From Lentisphaeria bacterium (GTDB lineage: Bacteria; Verrucomicrobiota; Lentisphaeria; Victivallales; Victivallaceae), in contig CP091727.1 in the NCBI GenBank assembly GCA_022009855.1, positions 4,464,001 through 4,528,000 on the forward strand: a stretch of DNA of 64,000 nt. Direction: 5' to 3'. The notes beneath the pieces are model-generated. The model was not told the DNA's origin. It searched no databases and was given only the letters and a program-made list of their open reading frames with translations. Below, one piece after another: positions 38,528 through 49,125 of the stretch (its first letter is position 1; the number at the start of each line of letters is the position of its first letter). Both the position numbers and the translations under genes were made by a program.

Positions 38528-39772
38528 ATGGCAAACGAGTTATTGACGATTCTCGAATATATCGAGCAGGAACGCGGAATCAGCCGCGAAAGTCTGGTCC
38601 GGGCGCTGGAGAGCGCCATTTTGACCGCATCGCGCAAGAGCATTCATCCGGCCAGCGAACTCAAGGTGAAAATCGACCCCGCCACCGGGCAGATCCAGGC
38701 GTGGGCCATGCTGGAAGTGGTCGAAAGCAATCCGACCTGCGATCAGCTGGTCATCGCCCGCGCCCGGGAACGGTTCCCCGATGTGAAGCTCGGAGACGTC
38801 GTCGAATGGGAGGTCACTCCGCGCAACTTCGGGCGCATCGCCGCTCAGACCGCGCGTCAGGCGATCATTCAGCAGCTCCGCAAAGCGGAGAAGGAGAACG
38901 TGCAGGAGGAGTTCGCCGACCGCGTCGGGCAGATTATCAACGGCACCGTCCGCCGCTTCGAAGCAGGGAGCGTTATCATCGACTTCCAGAAGGCGGAAGG
39001 CATCATGCCCTCCAAGGAGAAAATCCACGACGAACAGTATATGCCCGGCGACCGGATCAACGCCCTGCTGCTCAAGGTGGATATCAACACCTCCGGCCCG
39101 AGCCTGATCGTCTCGCGCGCCTGCCGCGAATTCGTTGAGAAGCTCTTCGAGCGCGAAGTTGCCGAAATCCATGACGGCGTAGTCAAAATCATGGGCATCG
39201 CCCGTGAACCGGGGAAACGGACCAAGGTGGCAGTCATGAGCACCGATCCCCGGGTCGACCCGGTCGGCGCCTGTGTCGGCATGCGCGGCCAGCGGGTCCG
39301 CAACATCACCGATGAGCTCGGCAACGAACGGGTGGATATCGTTCCCTACGACGAGGACATCCGCAAATACGCGGTCAACGCCCTGCTCCCGGCCAAGGTG
39401 CAGTCGGTTGAGGTCGACGAGGAGAAGCATGAACTGATCGTGCGGGTAACGGAAGAGCAGTCGAAACTCGCCTTCGGCAAGAAGGCGCAGAATGTGCGCC
39501 TCTGCTCGAAGCTGATCGGCTGGAATATCAGCATCCGCAACGAAGATGACGGCGCCGGACCGAAAAACAATTCGATCGCCGAACAACTCCGTGCCGCCGC
39601 CCGAAATCTTGCGGCGGAGCTCAAAGTCTCCGAGAAGACGGCGCGGCTTCTGGTCAACAACGGCTACGTCACCGTCGATGACTTCAAGGCGGCGGATCTC
39701 GATTCGCTGCTCGATATCGAAGGCATCGATCAGGATGAAGTGAACGTCGCCCGCAACCTGCTCGACGACTGA
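38528..39772 (+). CDS. nusA: Transcription termination/antitermination factor NusA
   Basis: Intact, 414 residues, with GGAGG before the ATG. The N-terminal RNA polymerase-binding domain (ANELLTILEYIEQERGISRE) is followed by an S1 domain (GTVRRFEAGSVIIDFQKAEG), two KH domains (DPVGACVGMRGQRVRNITDE; LAFGKKAQNVRLCSKLIGWN) and a C-terminal helix-hairpin-helix (LDSLLDIEGIDQDEVNVARN). It modulates pausing and termination. First gene of the nusA-infB-rbfA operon; rimP, usually just upstream, is absent. A leader terminator suggests self-regulation. Confidence 0.95.
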   Translation: MANELLTILEYIEQERGISRESLVRALESAILTASRKSIHPASELKVKIDPATGQIQAWAMLEVVESNPTCDQLVIARARERFPDVKLGDVVEWEVTPRNFGRIAAQTARQAIIQQLRKAEKENVQEEFADRVGQIINGTVRRFEAGSVIIDFQKAEGIMPSKEKIHDEQYMPGDRINALLLKVDINTSGPSLIVSRACREFVEKLFEREVAEIHDGVVKIMGIAREPGKRTKVAVMSTDPRVDPVGACVGMRGQRVRNITDELGNERVDIVPYDEDIRKYAVNALLPAKVQSVEVDEEKHELIVRVTEEQSKLAFGKKAQNVRLCSKLIGWNISIRNEDDGAGPKNNSIAEQLRAAARNLAAELKVSEKTARLLVNNGYVTVDDFKAADLDSLLDIEGIDQDEVNVARNLLDD

Positions 39773-39803
39773 GGCGGACGATGGGATACAGGAGGATGAA
39801 ACT

Positions 39804-41892
39804 GTGAGTAAAATTTTGAAGGTAAAAGATATCGCCAAGCAGTACGGAGTCCCCTCCCGGACCGTTCTCGAAGAGCTGGCCGGTCAGGGCATCGAGACGC
39901 CGGAGGCGGAAAACAGCGTCATTCCGGAGGATATGGTCGAACTGGTCGAATCCTACTTCGCCGACCTCTTCGAGGCGGATGAGGCCGCCATGCCGAAATC
40001 CAACCGCAAGGGCGGTGCTCCAAAGAAAGGCACCTCCAGAAAGGACGACTCGCACAACCGGCGACAGTCCTCCGCGCCAGCGGGACGTTCCGGCAGGGAG
40101 CAGCAGAGCAGCTCTTCCGCCGTCGTCGACGGCAAGCTCACTCTGCCGGCTCCGATTCTGGTCAAAACCCTTGCCGAAGCGGTGGGCAAGCGCCCGAATG
40201 AGCTCATCACCGATCTGATCAAACTCGGTGAACTCGCCGGAATCAACCAGCCGATCAGCGAGGCGAATGCGAAAAAGCTCTGCGCCGGATACGGCATCGA
40301 ACTTACCATCGGCGCGCCGCCGAAACCGGCCGCGCCCCCGCCGCCGGGCAAGCCGAAGCCGGAAGACAATCCGGCTTTCCTCAGGAGCGGCCGCCGGTAG
40401 TCACCTTCATGGGGCACGTCGACCACGGTAAAACCTCGCTGCAGGATGCGATCCGTCACACGCATGTGACCGATGGAGAAGCGGGGGCGATCACCCAGCA
40501 CATCGGCGCATCGACCATCAACTACAAGGGCAAGAACATCACCTTCATCGACACCCCCCGGACACGCGGCCTTCACCAGCATGCGCGCCCGCGGTGCCAA
40601 TGTGACCGACCTGGTCATCCTGGTGGTCTCCGCAACGGAGGGATTCAAGCCGCAGACCGTCGAAGCGATGAATCACGCACTGGCGGCGAAAGTTCCGATC
40701 ATCGTGGCGATCAACAAGATCGATCTGCCGGATGCGGATCCGGACAAGGTGCTTCTCCACATGCAGCAGCACAACCTTTCGAGCGAAGACTGGGGCGGCA
40801 CCGTCGGGACCGTCCGGGTGTCGGCCAAGACCGGCAAGGGGCTGCCCGATCTGCTCGAACGCATCCTCATTGAAGCGGAAATGCTCGAACTCAAGGCCAA
40901 TCCGCGACGTCCCGCCTCTGGCGTGGTCCTCGAAGCCCAGCTGGAGAACGGTCTCGGCCCCACCGCCAGCGTCCTTGTGCAGGACGGCACCCTGAGGGGT
41001 CGGCGATGTCGTGCTCTGCGGCGAACACTACGGCAAGGTGCGCACATTGATCAACGACAAGGGCGAGCGGGTGAAGTCCGCCGGTCCGAGCATGCCGGTC
41101 AAGGTGGTCGGCATCAACGGAGTACCCGAAGCGGGCGACCGTCTCGAAATCTTTGAATCGGAAAAGGCGGCGCGCGCCGAATCCGAACGGCGGATCGCCG
41201 ACAAGCGCGGCCACATGCTTGCCACCAGTGCGATTGCAACCGCGGAGGATCTCTTCAGCAAGCTCAATGCGGAAGGTCGCAACACGCTGAACATCATCAT
41301 CAAGTCCGATGTAAAGGGTTCCGGCGAAGCCATCGCGCAGTCGCTCAATCAGCTTCCTTCGGAGAAGATCAAGGCGGAAGTGATCGCCAACGCGGTCGGT
41401 CCGATCACCGAAAACGACATATCGCTCGCGGCGGCGACCAATGCGATCGTCATCGGATTCCACGTCCGGGTCAATCCTGGCGTCAACGACCTGGCCAAGA
41501 AGCAGCATGTCGAAATCCGCCTCTACAGCATCATCTACGAACTGCTCGAGGATATCACCGACGCCCTCGCCGGAAAACTTGAACCGGAAAAGCGCGAGAA
41601 GGTAATCGGAGAAGCGAAGATTCTTCAGATTTTCGAACTCTCCAAGGGGCCGAAGATCTGCGGCTGCATGGTCGAATCCGGCGTAGTCAGAGTCGGAGCG
41701 AAGGCGCGGGTCCGCCGCGCCAAGGAGCTGATCTACAACGGAGAGGTCGCCAGTCTGCGCCGTTTCCACGACGACGTCAAGGAGGTCAAGGCCGGTCTCG
41801 AATGCGGCATCCGCCTCGACAACTTCGCCGATTTTGTCGAAGGAGACGAAATCGAACTGTACGAAATCGAACTCAAGAAGGCGACGCTTTGA
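39804..41892 (+). CDS. infB: Translation initiation factor IF-2 (three homopolymer frameshifts)
   Basis: GTG start at 39804 after GGAGG. Repairing G2 at 40384-40385, C6 at 40554-40559 and G4 at 40996-40999 gives about 696 residues. N-domain: VKDIAKQYGVPSRTVLEELA; a Pro/Ser/Arg linker; a second small IF2_N (LVKTLAEAVGKRPNELITDL); then the GTPase with VTFMGHVDHGKTSL (G1), FIDTPGHAAF (G3), AINKID (G4) and VSAKTGKG; then domains II, III and the fMet-tRNA-binding C2. The N-terminal extension is short. The protein is essential, so three breaks in homopolymers mean sequence error, not loss. Confidence 0.95.
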
Positions 41893-41927
41893 CGAGCGCT
41901 GCTTCTTTCAGCAGAAAGGGGTGACCC

Positions 41928-42290
41928 ATGGCCGAAAAAGTCGACCGGTTGACCCGGGTCAATGAACTGCTCAAACGGGAACTGGCCGAGGCGATTGAAC
42001 GGGGATTGATCTCCGCGCCGGGAGTTCTGGTTTCCGTAACGGAAGTGCATGCGAGCGTTGACTTGCGCAACGCGACCGTCTACATCAGCATTTTCGGCGC
42101 GGATTCCGCCCGGAAGCACAAGATCATGCGCGAGCTCAATGAACTGCGGCTCGATTTTCAGCACCGCCTGGCGCGTGTTCTCGCTTTCAAACACACGCCG
42201 GTGCTGGATTTCCGGCTCGACATGCGGACCGAACTCGGCGACCGGGTGCTGGAACTGCTCAACGAAGAGGATTCCAACCGCGATGCATGA
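41928..42290 (+). CDS. rbfA: Ribosome-binding factor A
   Basis: Intact 120-residue KH-like protein: RLTRVNELLKRELAEAIERG, VSVTEVHASVDLRNATVYIS and FDFQHRLARVLAFKHTPVLD-type motifs (RLARVLAFKHTPVLDFRLD at 77-95). It helps 30S maturation at the 16S rRNA 5' end. AAAGGGG precedes the ATG. Its stop overlaps the next gene start by eight bases. Confidence 0.95.
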   Translation: MAEKVDRLTRVNELLKRELAEAIERGLISAPGVLVSVTEVHASVDLRNATVYISIFGADSARKHKIMRELNELRLDFQHRLARVLAFKHTPVLDFRLDMRTELGDRVLELLNEEDSNRDA

Positions 42291-43295
42291 GTTCTGCACT
42301 CCCGGCGATGCGGCGGCGAAACTCGCTGCGGCGGAACGGATTTTGATCCTCACCCATGTAAAACCGGATGGCGACGCGGTCGGCTCCGCACTCGGCATGC
42401 AGAAATTTCTGCGCGATACGGGCAAACAGGCTGACGCATTTTTCCCGGCACCGCTGCCGCAACGCTATCTCTGGATGACAGATGGAAATGCGCCGCTCCC
42501 GGCCCTGAGCCGGGAACAGGCCGCCGCCTGTGATCTCGTGCTGGTGCTTGACTGCGCAAATCCGCTCCGTATCGCCGGGGGGGATGCACTTGACGGAGAG
42601 TTTCTGCAGACCCTTCCGCTGCTCAATGTGGATCATCACAGCGGGAACACGGTCGAAGCGGGAAGCAATCTGGTCGATCCGAAAGCGGCGGCGGCAAGCC
42701 TGCTCGCGGCAGAGATCGCCTTTGCGTCCGGCCGGGAGCTCTCCCGGGAGCGGCGACCGCCTGGCTGCTCGGGCTCATCACCGACACCGGCGGCTTCCGC
42801 TTTACCAACACCGACGGCCGGGCGCTGCGAATTGCGGCCCGGTTGCTCGACTGCGGCGCGGAGCTGGAAAAAATCAACAACGCGGTCTTCTTCAGCAAAC
42901 CGCGCAACCAGCAGGAATTTGAAGCGGATCTGCTTCAAAACCATCTAAAATTCGCCTTCGACGGGAAATTCGTCTACGCCTGGCTGCCGGAGGAACTCTT
43001 TGTCGCTCACCACTTCGACATGCGCGACGGTGAAGGCGTGATCGACCTGCTGCGCGAACTGGAAGGCGCGGTGATCGTCGCCCTCTACTACCGTCGCGGC
43101 GATGCGTTCAAAGTTTCGCTCCGCAGCAAGGATTCCCGTTATCCGGTCGGCCCGATGGCGCGCGCCCTCGGCGGCGGCGGCCACGACATGGCCGCGGGAA
43201 TTACGCTCGACCTCCCCGATTCCGGCGCGGTGGAATTTCTGCTCCGGGAGGAGGTCGGCAAACTGCTCGACTGTGGAACTGCAAAGGATATCTGA
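42283..43295 (+). CDS. DHH-family phosphoesterase (NrnA-like oligoribonuclease/pAp phosphatase)
   Basis: About 337 residues with one break near 42753. DHH motifs: ILTHVKPDGDAVGSALGMQK (I), LVLVLDCANPLRI (II), LLNVDHHSGNT (III, DHH), GLITDTGGFRFTN (IV), and the DHHA1 domain ends ARALGGGGHDMAAG. NrnA enzymes degrade nano-RNAs and dephosphorylate pAp. The order rbfA-nrnA-truB is well known in bacteria. Its start lies inside rbfA, and its stop overlaps truB (TGATG), so the three are tightly coupled. Confidence 0.9.
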
Positions 43296-44058
43296 TGCGC
43301 TACAATCCCAAAAAACACCGTCTTCCCCCCTTCACCAGCTCCGGCGTGCTGCTGGTGGACAAGCCGAAGGAGTGGACCAGCTTCGATGTGGTGAACTTCG
43401 TCCGCTCCCGTTTCAACGTGCCGAAGGTCGGCCATTGCGGAACGCTCGACCCGGCGGCGACCGGCCTGCTCGTGCTGGTGCTCGGGAAATTCACTCAGCT
43501 GAGCTCCAAATTCAGCGGAGAGGACAAGACCTATGAAGCGACGCTCCAGCTCGGGCTGGAGACCGACTCCTTCGACCTCGACGGCACCGTCGTCGCCGAA
43601 CACGACTGGTCCGGCGTGACGGAGGAACAGCTCCGCGCCGTCCTCGCCGGGTTCGTCGGCGAACAGGAGCAGATGCCGCCGATGGTCTCCGCCGTCAAAA
43701 AGGACGGGAAAAGCTTTATGAACTCGCCCGCGAAGGGGTGGAGGTCGAACGGGAGAGCAAACCGATCACCATCTTTTCGCTCGACATCACCCGTTGCGAG
43801 CTGCCGTTCTGCGACTTCACACTGCACTGCTCCAAAGGGACCTACGTGCGTTCCCTCTGCTCGGACGCGGGGAAGAAACTCGGCTGCGGCGGCACGCTGG
43901 CGGCTCTGCGCCGCACCCGCAGCGGACAGTTCAACATTGAGGACGCCATCACGGTCGATCAGCTCAAGGAGTTCGATCAGGCGGCGCTCGAGATCCACAT
44001 CCGGAACTTCCTCTATGAAAAACTTTCCAGAATCGCGGGGGTGAATCATGCCGGATAA
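43295..44058 (+). CDS. truB: tRNA pseudouridine-55 synthase
   Basis: About 254 residues after adding one A at 43709-43712. Motif I GVLLVDKPKEWTSFDVVNFV, the catalytic Asp in HCGTLDPAATGLLVLVLGK, and SAVKKDGKKLYELAREG then CSKGTYVRSLCSDAGKKLGC. It makes the universal pseudouridine in the tRNA T loop. The start overlaps the stop of the DHH gene by one base. The C-terminal PUA part is short. Confidence 0.9.
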
Positions 44059-45514
44059 CGATGTTCCGCTCAAAGCGATTGAAGAGGCGGTGGAATCGCT
44101 CCTGCCCGCTGCCGCAGGCGGCGATTTCACCATGCAGGCGGTGCTCAAGGCGGTCGGAGCGGGCAGATCGCAGAAACTGCAGGAGCGGATTGAACGCTTT
44201 CTCGACGGCGACGGCCGCTTCTTTTCCGACGGCCGGGGAGCTTCCGGCTGAAGAGCGGTTTCTTCCGCAACTTTGCGTTCCCGATCACGCCGGATGCGTG
44301 GGAGATCGAGAATGGAATTCTTTTCCCCGGTCACCGGTTCGCCCCCTTCATCGCGCCGGAAATCTTCCCCAGCGAAGTGCACTTCACCGCCGCGGACGGT
44401 TCGGAACCGGGGCGGCACGAGGTGACCGCCCCCCTGTCGCAGGTGTTTCACTACCATCTGCTGCTCGGCTCGGAGCAGGTGTTCGACTTCTTCCTCGCCG
44501 ACTCCCCGGCAAATGCCGGAATCCGGAACTCAGCGAAACCGACGGACCTGGTGACGCTCAACGTCTTTGATCTCGGCGACTTCTACCGCGAACACGATTT
44601 TCGAAAGGGCGATGCGCTGCTCTGCAAAGTGACCGACTATGACGCCGGCCACGTGCAGTTCCGCTACCTGTCGGGCGACGAACGCAGGGAGAGCGATCTG
44701 GCCGCCTTCGTGCAGCAGTTCGACAAGGCGCTCGACCAGGTGATCGACCGCTTCGAAAAACTATCTGGAAATTCCGGAACAGCTCTGCTGGGCCTGTTAC
44801 TGCGGCCGGGATTTTCTCCCTCCGGCGGAGCACGCCGCCTCGTGCGACGAATATCTGCACCGCACCGGAGCAATCGAACTTCGCTGTGACGGCGACCACA
44901 CGGTGCTCGACCGGCGGCAGACTGAAAACGACGACGAATACCAGCCGGAGCTGCCGGACGGGATGCGCTTTTCCCGCGGCGAAACCGCCGAAATCGCCGC
45001 CATGCTCCGGGAGATCGGTTCGCCGCTTTCGCCGGTGGAGATCGACAGCTTCATTCTCGACAACTGCTACGCCCGCGAACTGGAGTTCGAGGATTTCTTC
45101 GCACGGGCGTTCGGCCGGGAGAAGCTCCACTTCGTCGACGAAGGACAGCAGGCGGTCTTCTACAACTACATCGAAGACCGCTTCGAAGAGCTGACCGGTA
45201 ACTACAACCGGATGGACGACGAACTCAAGGCGCCGTTGCGCTCGACCATCATGGAACTGGTCGGAGACCGGCTCGAATTCTTCGATTTTCTGGAATCGGC
45301 CGGCGAAAAACTCGACCAGCTCCCGGAGGAGAAGGTCCACCGCCTCGCGGAGGTTTCGATGCAGCTGGTGGAAATTTTGAAGATGCTGAACGATCCGCGC
45401 TTCACGCCGGATGAAACGGAACTGGATCAGCTGACCGAAACGGTCGAACAGCGGGCCGACGATCAGGAGGCGCTGATCGCGGAACTCTCCGCCAGCGTTG
45501 CAAAAGAGAAATGA
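44048..45514 (+). CDS. Conserved unknown protein ending the nusA-truB operon (two frameshifts)
   Basis: About 488 residues after repair of G4 near 44238 and A5 near 44763. It overlaps the end of truB by 11 bases. The N-terminal ~65 residues are a small helical domain (LKAIEEAVESLLPAAAGGDF). The middle is beta-rich (FRNFAFPITPDAWEIENGIL; GHRFAPFIAPEIFPSEVHFT; DLVTLNVFDLGDFYREHDFR), and after CWACYCGRDFLPPAEHAASC the rest is helical and acidic (MLREIGSPLSPVEIDSFILD; LRSTIMELVGDRLEFFDFLE). Four Cys near the centre could bind metal. I recognise no family. Position suggests a link to translation or RNA. Confidence 0.65.
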
Positions 45515-45575
45515 GAATACGCCGGAGGGCGGGCTTCTCCGCCTTTCCGGCAGCGAACAGGACAGGAGAAACAGT

Positions 45576-47156
45576 ATGGCGAAACGAATTCTGGCGAGCG
45601 GCAACGAAGCCATCGCAATGGCCGCCTTCGACTGCGGCGTCAACCTCGGGACCGGATATCCCGGCACACCGTCGTCGGAAATTCTCGATCAATTCAACAA
45701 GGAGGGCGGCTGTGCGCAGTGGGCGCCCAACGAGAAGGCGGCGCTCGAAGTCGCCATCGGCGCGGCCTTCGCCAACGGCCGGGCGCTGGTGACGATGAAG
45801 CACGTCGGGCTCAATGTGGCCGCCGACCCGCTGTTCACCATCGCCTACTCCGGCACGCCGGGCGGGCTGGTGATCGTCAGCGCGGACGATCCCGGCATGG
45901 CCTCCAGCCAGAACGAACAGGACAACCGCCGCTACGCCGTCGCCGCCGGAGTGCCGATGCTCGAACCGGCCGACTCGCAAGAGTGCTACGATTTCACGAT
46001 TCGCGCATTCGAGCTCTCCGAACAGTACCGGCGGCCGATTCTGCTCCGGGTCACCACCCGCGTCTGCCACTCCAAATGCATCCTTCAGCGGCGCGACGCG
46101 CTGCGGAAAGCCGTAGCGGGACACTTCGACCGGGATCCGAAGAGCAACGTGATGATTCCGGCCTACGCCCGGATCGCCCACCGTAAACTCCGCGCCACCC
46201 TGCACGAGCTGGAAAAACTCAACGAGCGCGGCGAATTCACCCGTCTGGTCAAGGGCGGCCGCGAACTCGGCGTCATCGCCTCGGGAATCAGCTTCCAGCA
46301 CGTCTGCGACGCCGCCCCGGAGGCGTCGATCCTCAAGCTCGGCATGACCTATCCGCTGCCGATGGAGACAATCCGCAAATTCGCCGCCTCGGTGGATCGC
46401 TGTGTCGTGGTCGAAGAGGGAGATCCGGTGCTGGTCGATGCAATCCGCGCCGCCGGAATTCCGGTGGAAGGCAAAGATGAGATGTTCCGCTTCGGCGAAC
46501 TCAACGTCAAACGGGTGCGCAATTTGCTCGCCGGCGATCTTACGCCGGAGAGCGCGCCGCCGGCGGGCAAACCGCCGCAGCTGTGCATCGGCTGCCCGCA
46601 CCGGAAGTCCTACGAGACGCTGCGCGACCTCGGCTGCATCGTCTCCGGTGACATCGGCTGCTATACGCTAGGCGTACTGCCCCCCTTCGAAGCGGTGGAT
46701 ACCTGCGTCTGCATGGGCGCTTCGATCACCGTGGGACTGGGCATGCGCCGGGTGCTGCCGGAAAAAGAGGCGCGCCGGGTGGTCAGCGTGATCGGAGACA
46801 GCACCTTTCTGCACACCGGTATCAACGGTATCGTCGAAATGGTCTACAACCGTCCGGCGACCGGGCACCTGGTGATCATTCTGGACAACAGCACCACCGC
46901 GATGACCGGCCTTCAGGAGCATCCGGGAACCGGGCGGCGGCTCGATCACACTCCCGCGCCGCAGGTGAAGATCGAAGATGTGGTTCGCGGTATTGGCGTC
47001 GACCATGTGGATGTGGTCGATTCCACCGCCGATCAGGAAAAGTTCCGCGAGCTGGTCAAGGAGCGGCTGGCGGGGAACGACTGCAGCGTCATCATCGCCC
47101 GGCGCCCGTGCATTCTCGCGCTGGCGAAAATCAAGTCATACGGGGAGAAGAAATAA
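45576..47156 (+). CDS. iorA: Indolepyruvate:ferredoxin oxidoreductase alpha subunit, lacking the ferredoxin tail
   Basis: 526 residues, GGAG before the ATG. The PFOR-type pyrimidine domain starts NEAIAMAAFDCGVNLGTGYP with GTPSSEILDQF, domain II follows, and the thiamine diphosphate site is VSGDIGCYTLGVLPPFEAVD with VIGDSTFLHTGINGIVEMVY. It oxidises aryl pyruvates to aryl-CoA, reducing ferredoxin. Usual IorA proteins end in two 4Fe-4S clusters; this one stops at ILALAKIKSYGEKK with no CxxCxxC motif. It has CIGCPHRKSYETL only. The reading frame is clean up to a stop two bases before iorB, so the shorter form seems real. Confidence 0.9.
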   Translation: MAKRILASGNEAIAMAAFDCGVNLGTGYPGTPSSEILDQFNKEGGCAQWAPNEKAALEVAIGAAFANGRALVTMKHVGLNVAADPLFTIAYSGTPGGLVIVSADDPGMASSQNEQDNRRYAVAAGVPMLEPADSQECYDFTIRAFELSEQYRRPILLRVTTRVCHSKCILQRRDALRKAVAGHFDRDPKSNVMIPAYARIAHRKLRATLHELEKLNERGEFTRLVKGGRELGVIASGISFQHVCDAAPEASILKLGMTYPLPMETIRKFAASVDRCVVVEEGDPVLVDAIRAAGIPVEGKDEMFRFGELNVKRVRNLLAGDLTPESAPPAGKPPQLCIGCPHRKSYETLRDLGCIVSGDIGCYTLGVLPPFEAVDTCVCMGASITVGLGMRRVLPEKEARRVVSVIGDSTFLHTGINGIVEMVYNRPATGHLVIILDNSTTAMTGLQEHPGTGRRLDHTPAPQVKIEDVVRGIGVDHVDVVDSTADQEKFRELVKERLAGNDCSVIIARRPCILALAKIKSYGEKK

Positions 47157-47157
47157 G

Positions 47158-47601
47158 ATGGAAAAGACCACCAACGTCACCGTCGCCGGTCTCGGCGGAC
47201 AGGGAGTTCTGACGGTTACGGATATTCTCGCGGAGGTGCTCTTCCGCGCCGGATTCGACGTCAAGAAGAGTGAAGTTCACGGCATGAGCCAGCGCGGCGG
47301 CTCGGTTTCGAGCGAGGTGCGTTTCGGCAAATCCGTTGCCAGCCCGATGGTTCCGGAAGGAGAGAGCGACTATCTCATCGTGATGGAGCCGACGCAGGTC
47401 GAAGTCAACCAGTATAAGCTTCGGCCGGGCGGGGTGCTGATCACCACTGCCGACGTGCCGACGGAGAAGCTCAAGAATCCGAAGGCGCTCAACACGATGA
47501 TGCTGGGCGCGCTCTCGGCGCATCTGGGAATCGATCACGCGCTGTGGCTCGAAGTGATCAAGGACTTTCTGCCGCAGAAGCTGCACGAGCTGAACCTTTG
47601 A
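47158..47601 (+). CDS. iorB: Indolepyruvate:ferredoxin oxidoreductase beta subunit
   Basis: 147 residues, one base after the iorA stop. TVAGLGGQGVLTVTDILAEV is the gamma/beta subunit fold of POR enzymes, with KKSEVHGMSQRGGSVSSEVR following. Partner of IorA. Usual IorB is about 200 residues; this one ends early with LGIDHALWLEVIKDFLPQKL. Confidence 0.9.
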   Translation: MEKTTNVTVAGLGGQGVLTVTDILAEVLFRAGFDVKKSEVHGMSQRGGSVSSEVRFGKSVASPMVPEGESDYLIVMEPTQVEVNQYKLRPGGVLITTADVPTEKLKNPKALNTMMLGALSAHLGIDHALWLEVIKDFLPQKLHELNL

Positions 47602-47657
47602 AATGTTCGAACTCGGCCGGCAGGCGGCCCGGAAGAAATAAACAGGAGAGCGTAATC

Positions 47658-48084
47658 ATGCCGATCAAACAGTTGTCGCTTTTTCGTGGAAAATCAGCCC
47701 GGCAGCCTGAGCAAGGTCTGCCAGGTGCTGAAGGAGAACCGGATCAACATCAGCACTCTGTCGCTGGCCGACACCCGGGAATACGGCATTCTCCGGCTGC
47801 TGATTCAGGAGCACGACCGCGCGCGGGTGGTGCTGGAGAAGGCCGGCTACGTGGTCAAGGTGACCGACGTCCTCGCGCTGACGGTTCCGGATCATCCAGG
47901 CGGTCTTGCCGACACCCTCGCGATTCTCGACAAGCATGCGCTTTCAGTCGAATACATGTACGCCTTCACCTACGGCCGCAGCAACAAGGCGATCATCGTC
48001 TTCCGCTTTGAAAATCCGGATAAGGCGGTCGAGCAGCTCAAAGACGAGCCGATTGAACTGGTACGGGCGGAAGAACTGTTCTGA
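47658..48084 (+). CDS. Tandem ACT-domain protein
   Basis: About 142 residues after removing one T near 47690. It has two ACT domains: KQLSLFVENQPGSLSKVCQV then ALTVPDHPGGLADTLAILDK. Such proteins commonly follow iorAB and precede a phenylacetate-CoA ligase, where they probably sense aromatic amino acids. GGAG precedes the ATG. Confidence 0.85.
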
Positions 48085-48106
48085 CGGAAAAGTTGACTGC
48101 GTAAAA

Positions 48107-49125
48107 ATGTCTCGATTTCTGATTTCCAATCGGATTTTCGACCCGGCCGCGGAATGCATGCCGCACTCCGACCGGGCCGGTCTGCAGGCCACCCACCTCC
48201 GCCGGGCGGTGGAGCAGGCGCACAATGTGCCGTTTTACCGCAGAAAATTCGCGACGAAAAACATAACACCGGACGCCATCAAAACCATCGACGACATCCG
48301 ACGTCTTCCCTTTACCACGCGAAAAGATCTGGCCGACGCCTATCCCTTCGGCTTTTTCGCGGTGCCTCGACGCGAGCTGGCCAGAATGCATACGGCGGAA
48401 GGTCCGGAGGGGCAGCTGCTCTTCGTCGGATATACGAAAAATGATCTCAAACTCTGGAGCATGCTCTGCGCCCGGATTCTGGTGTCAGGCGGTCTCACTG
48501 CAGACCAGCTGGTCCAGGTCTCCTTCTGTTACGGGCCGTTGACCGAAGGATTCGGCCTTCACGGCGGCATTGAGCGGGTCGGAGCGGCGGTGCTGCCGGC
48601 CTCCGGCGGCGACTCCCTCCGGCAGCTGCGGCTGCTGAAGGACGCCCAGGCGGATACCCTGGTATGCAACCCTTCGTGCGCGCTGGACCTGGCGGAAACC
48701 ATCGTCCGGACCGGTATGCGCCGCAGCGAACTGGCGCTCCGGCTTCTCCACCTCGGCGGAGAACGGCTGACTCCGGAAGTTCGCGGTTCGCTGGAGGAGC
48801 AGCTGGGGGTGTTGGTTTTCAACAACTACGGTCCCCGGAAGTGCTGGGCCCCGGTATTGCGGGCGAATGTGCCGCACGTTGTGGAATGCACGTCCAGGAG
48901 GATCACTTCTGTGTCGAATGCATTGATCCGGAGACCCTCGAACCGGTGTCGGATGGCGAAGTCGGCGAGCTGGTTCTCACCTCGCTCACCCGCGAAGCGT
49001 GTCCGGTAATCCGTTATCGCACCGGCGACCTGGTCCGGATCAGTCGCGAAGTCTGTCCCTGTGGCCGGACAACGCTGCGCATCTGCCGGGAACTGCCGGA
49101 TACGGCCGGAAATAACATTCCGTAA
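48107..49125 (+). CDS. Phenylacetate-CoA ligase-like enzyme, C-terminally shortened
   Basis: About 339 residues with one break near 48838. Motifs: LRRAVEQAHNVPFYRRKFAT, IRRLPFTTRKDLADAYPFGF, LLHLGGERLTPEVRGSLEEQ and EPVSDGEVGELVLTSLTREA then RTGDLVRI, all typical of PaaK adenylate-forming ligases. The usual C-terminal domain (about 90 residues with the catalytic Lys, after a GRSDDMLIIRG-type motif) is missing: the protein ends at GRTTLRICRELPDTAGNNIP and the DNA runs straight into tandem repeats. Position after iorAB-ACT fits aryl-acid activation. The truncation may abolish activity. Confidence 0.8.

Noticed and set aside
38540..39838. A 432-codon minus-strand frame opposite nusA
   Set aside because: nusA is certain on the + strand; the antisense frame has no family features.
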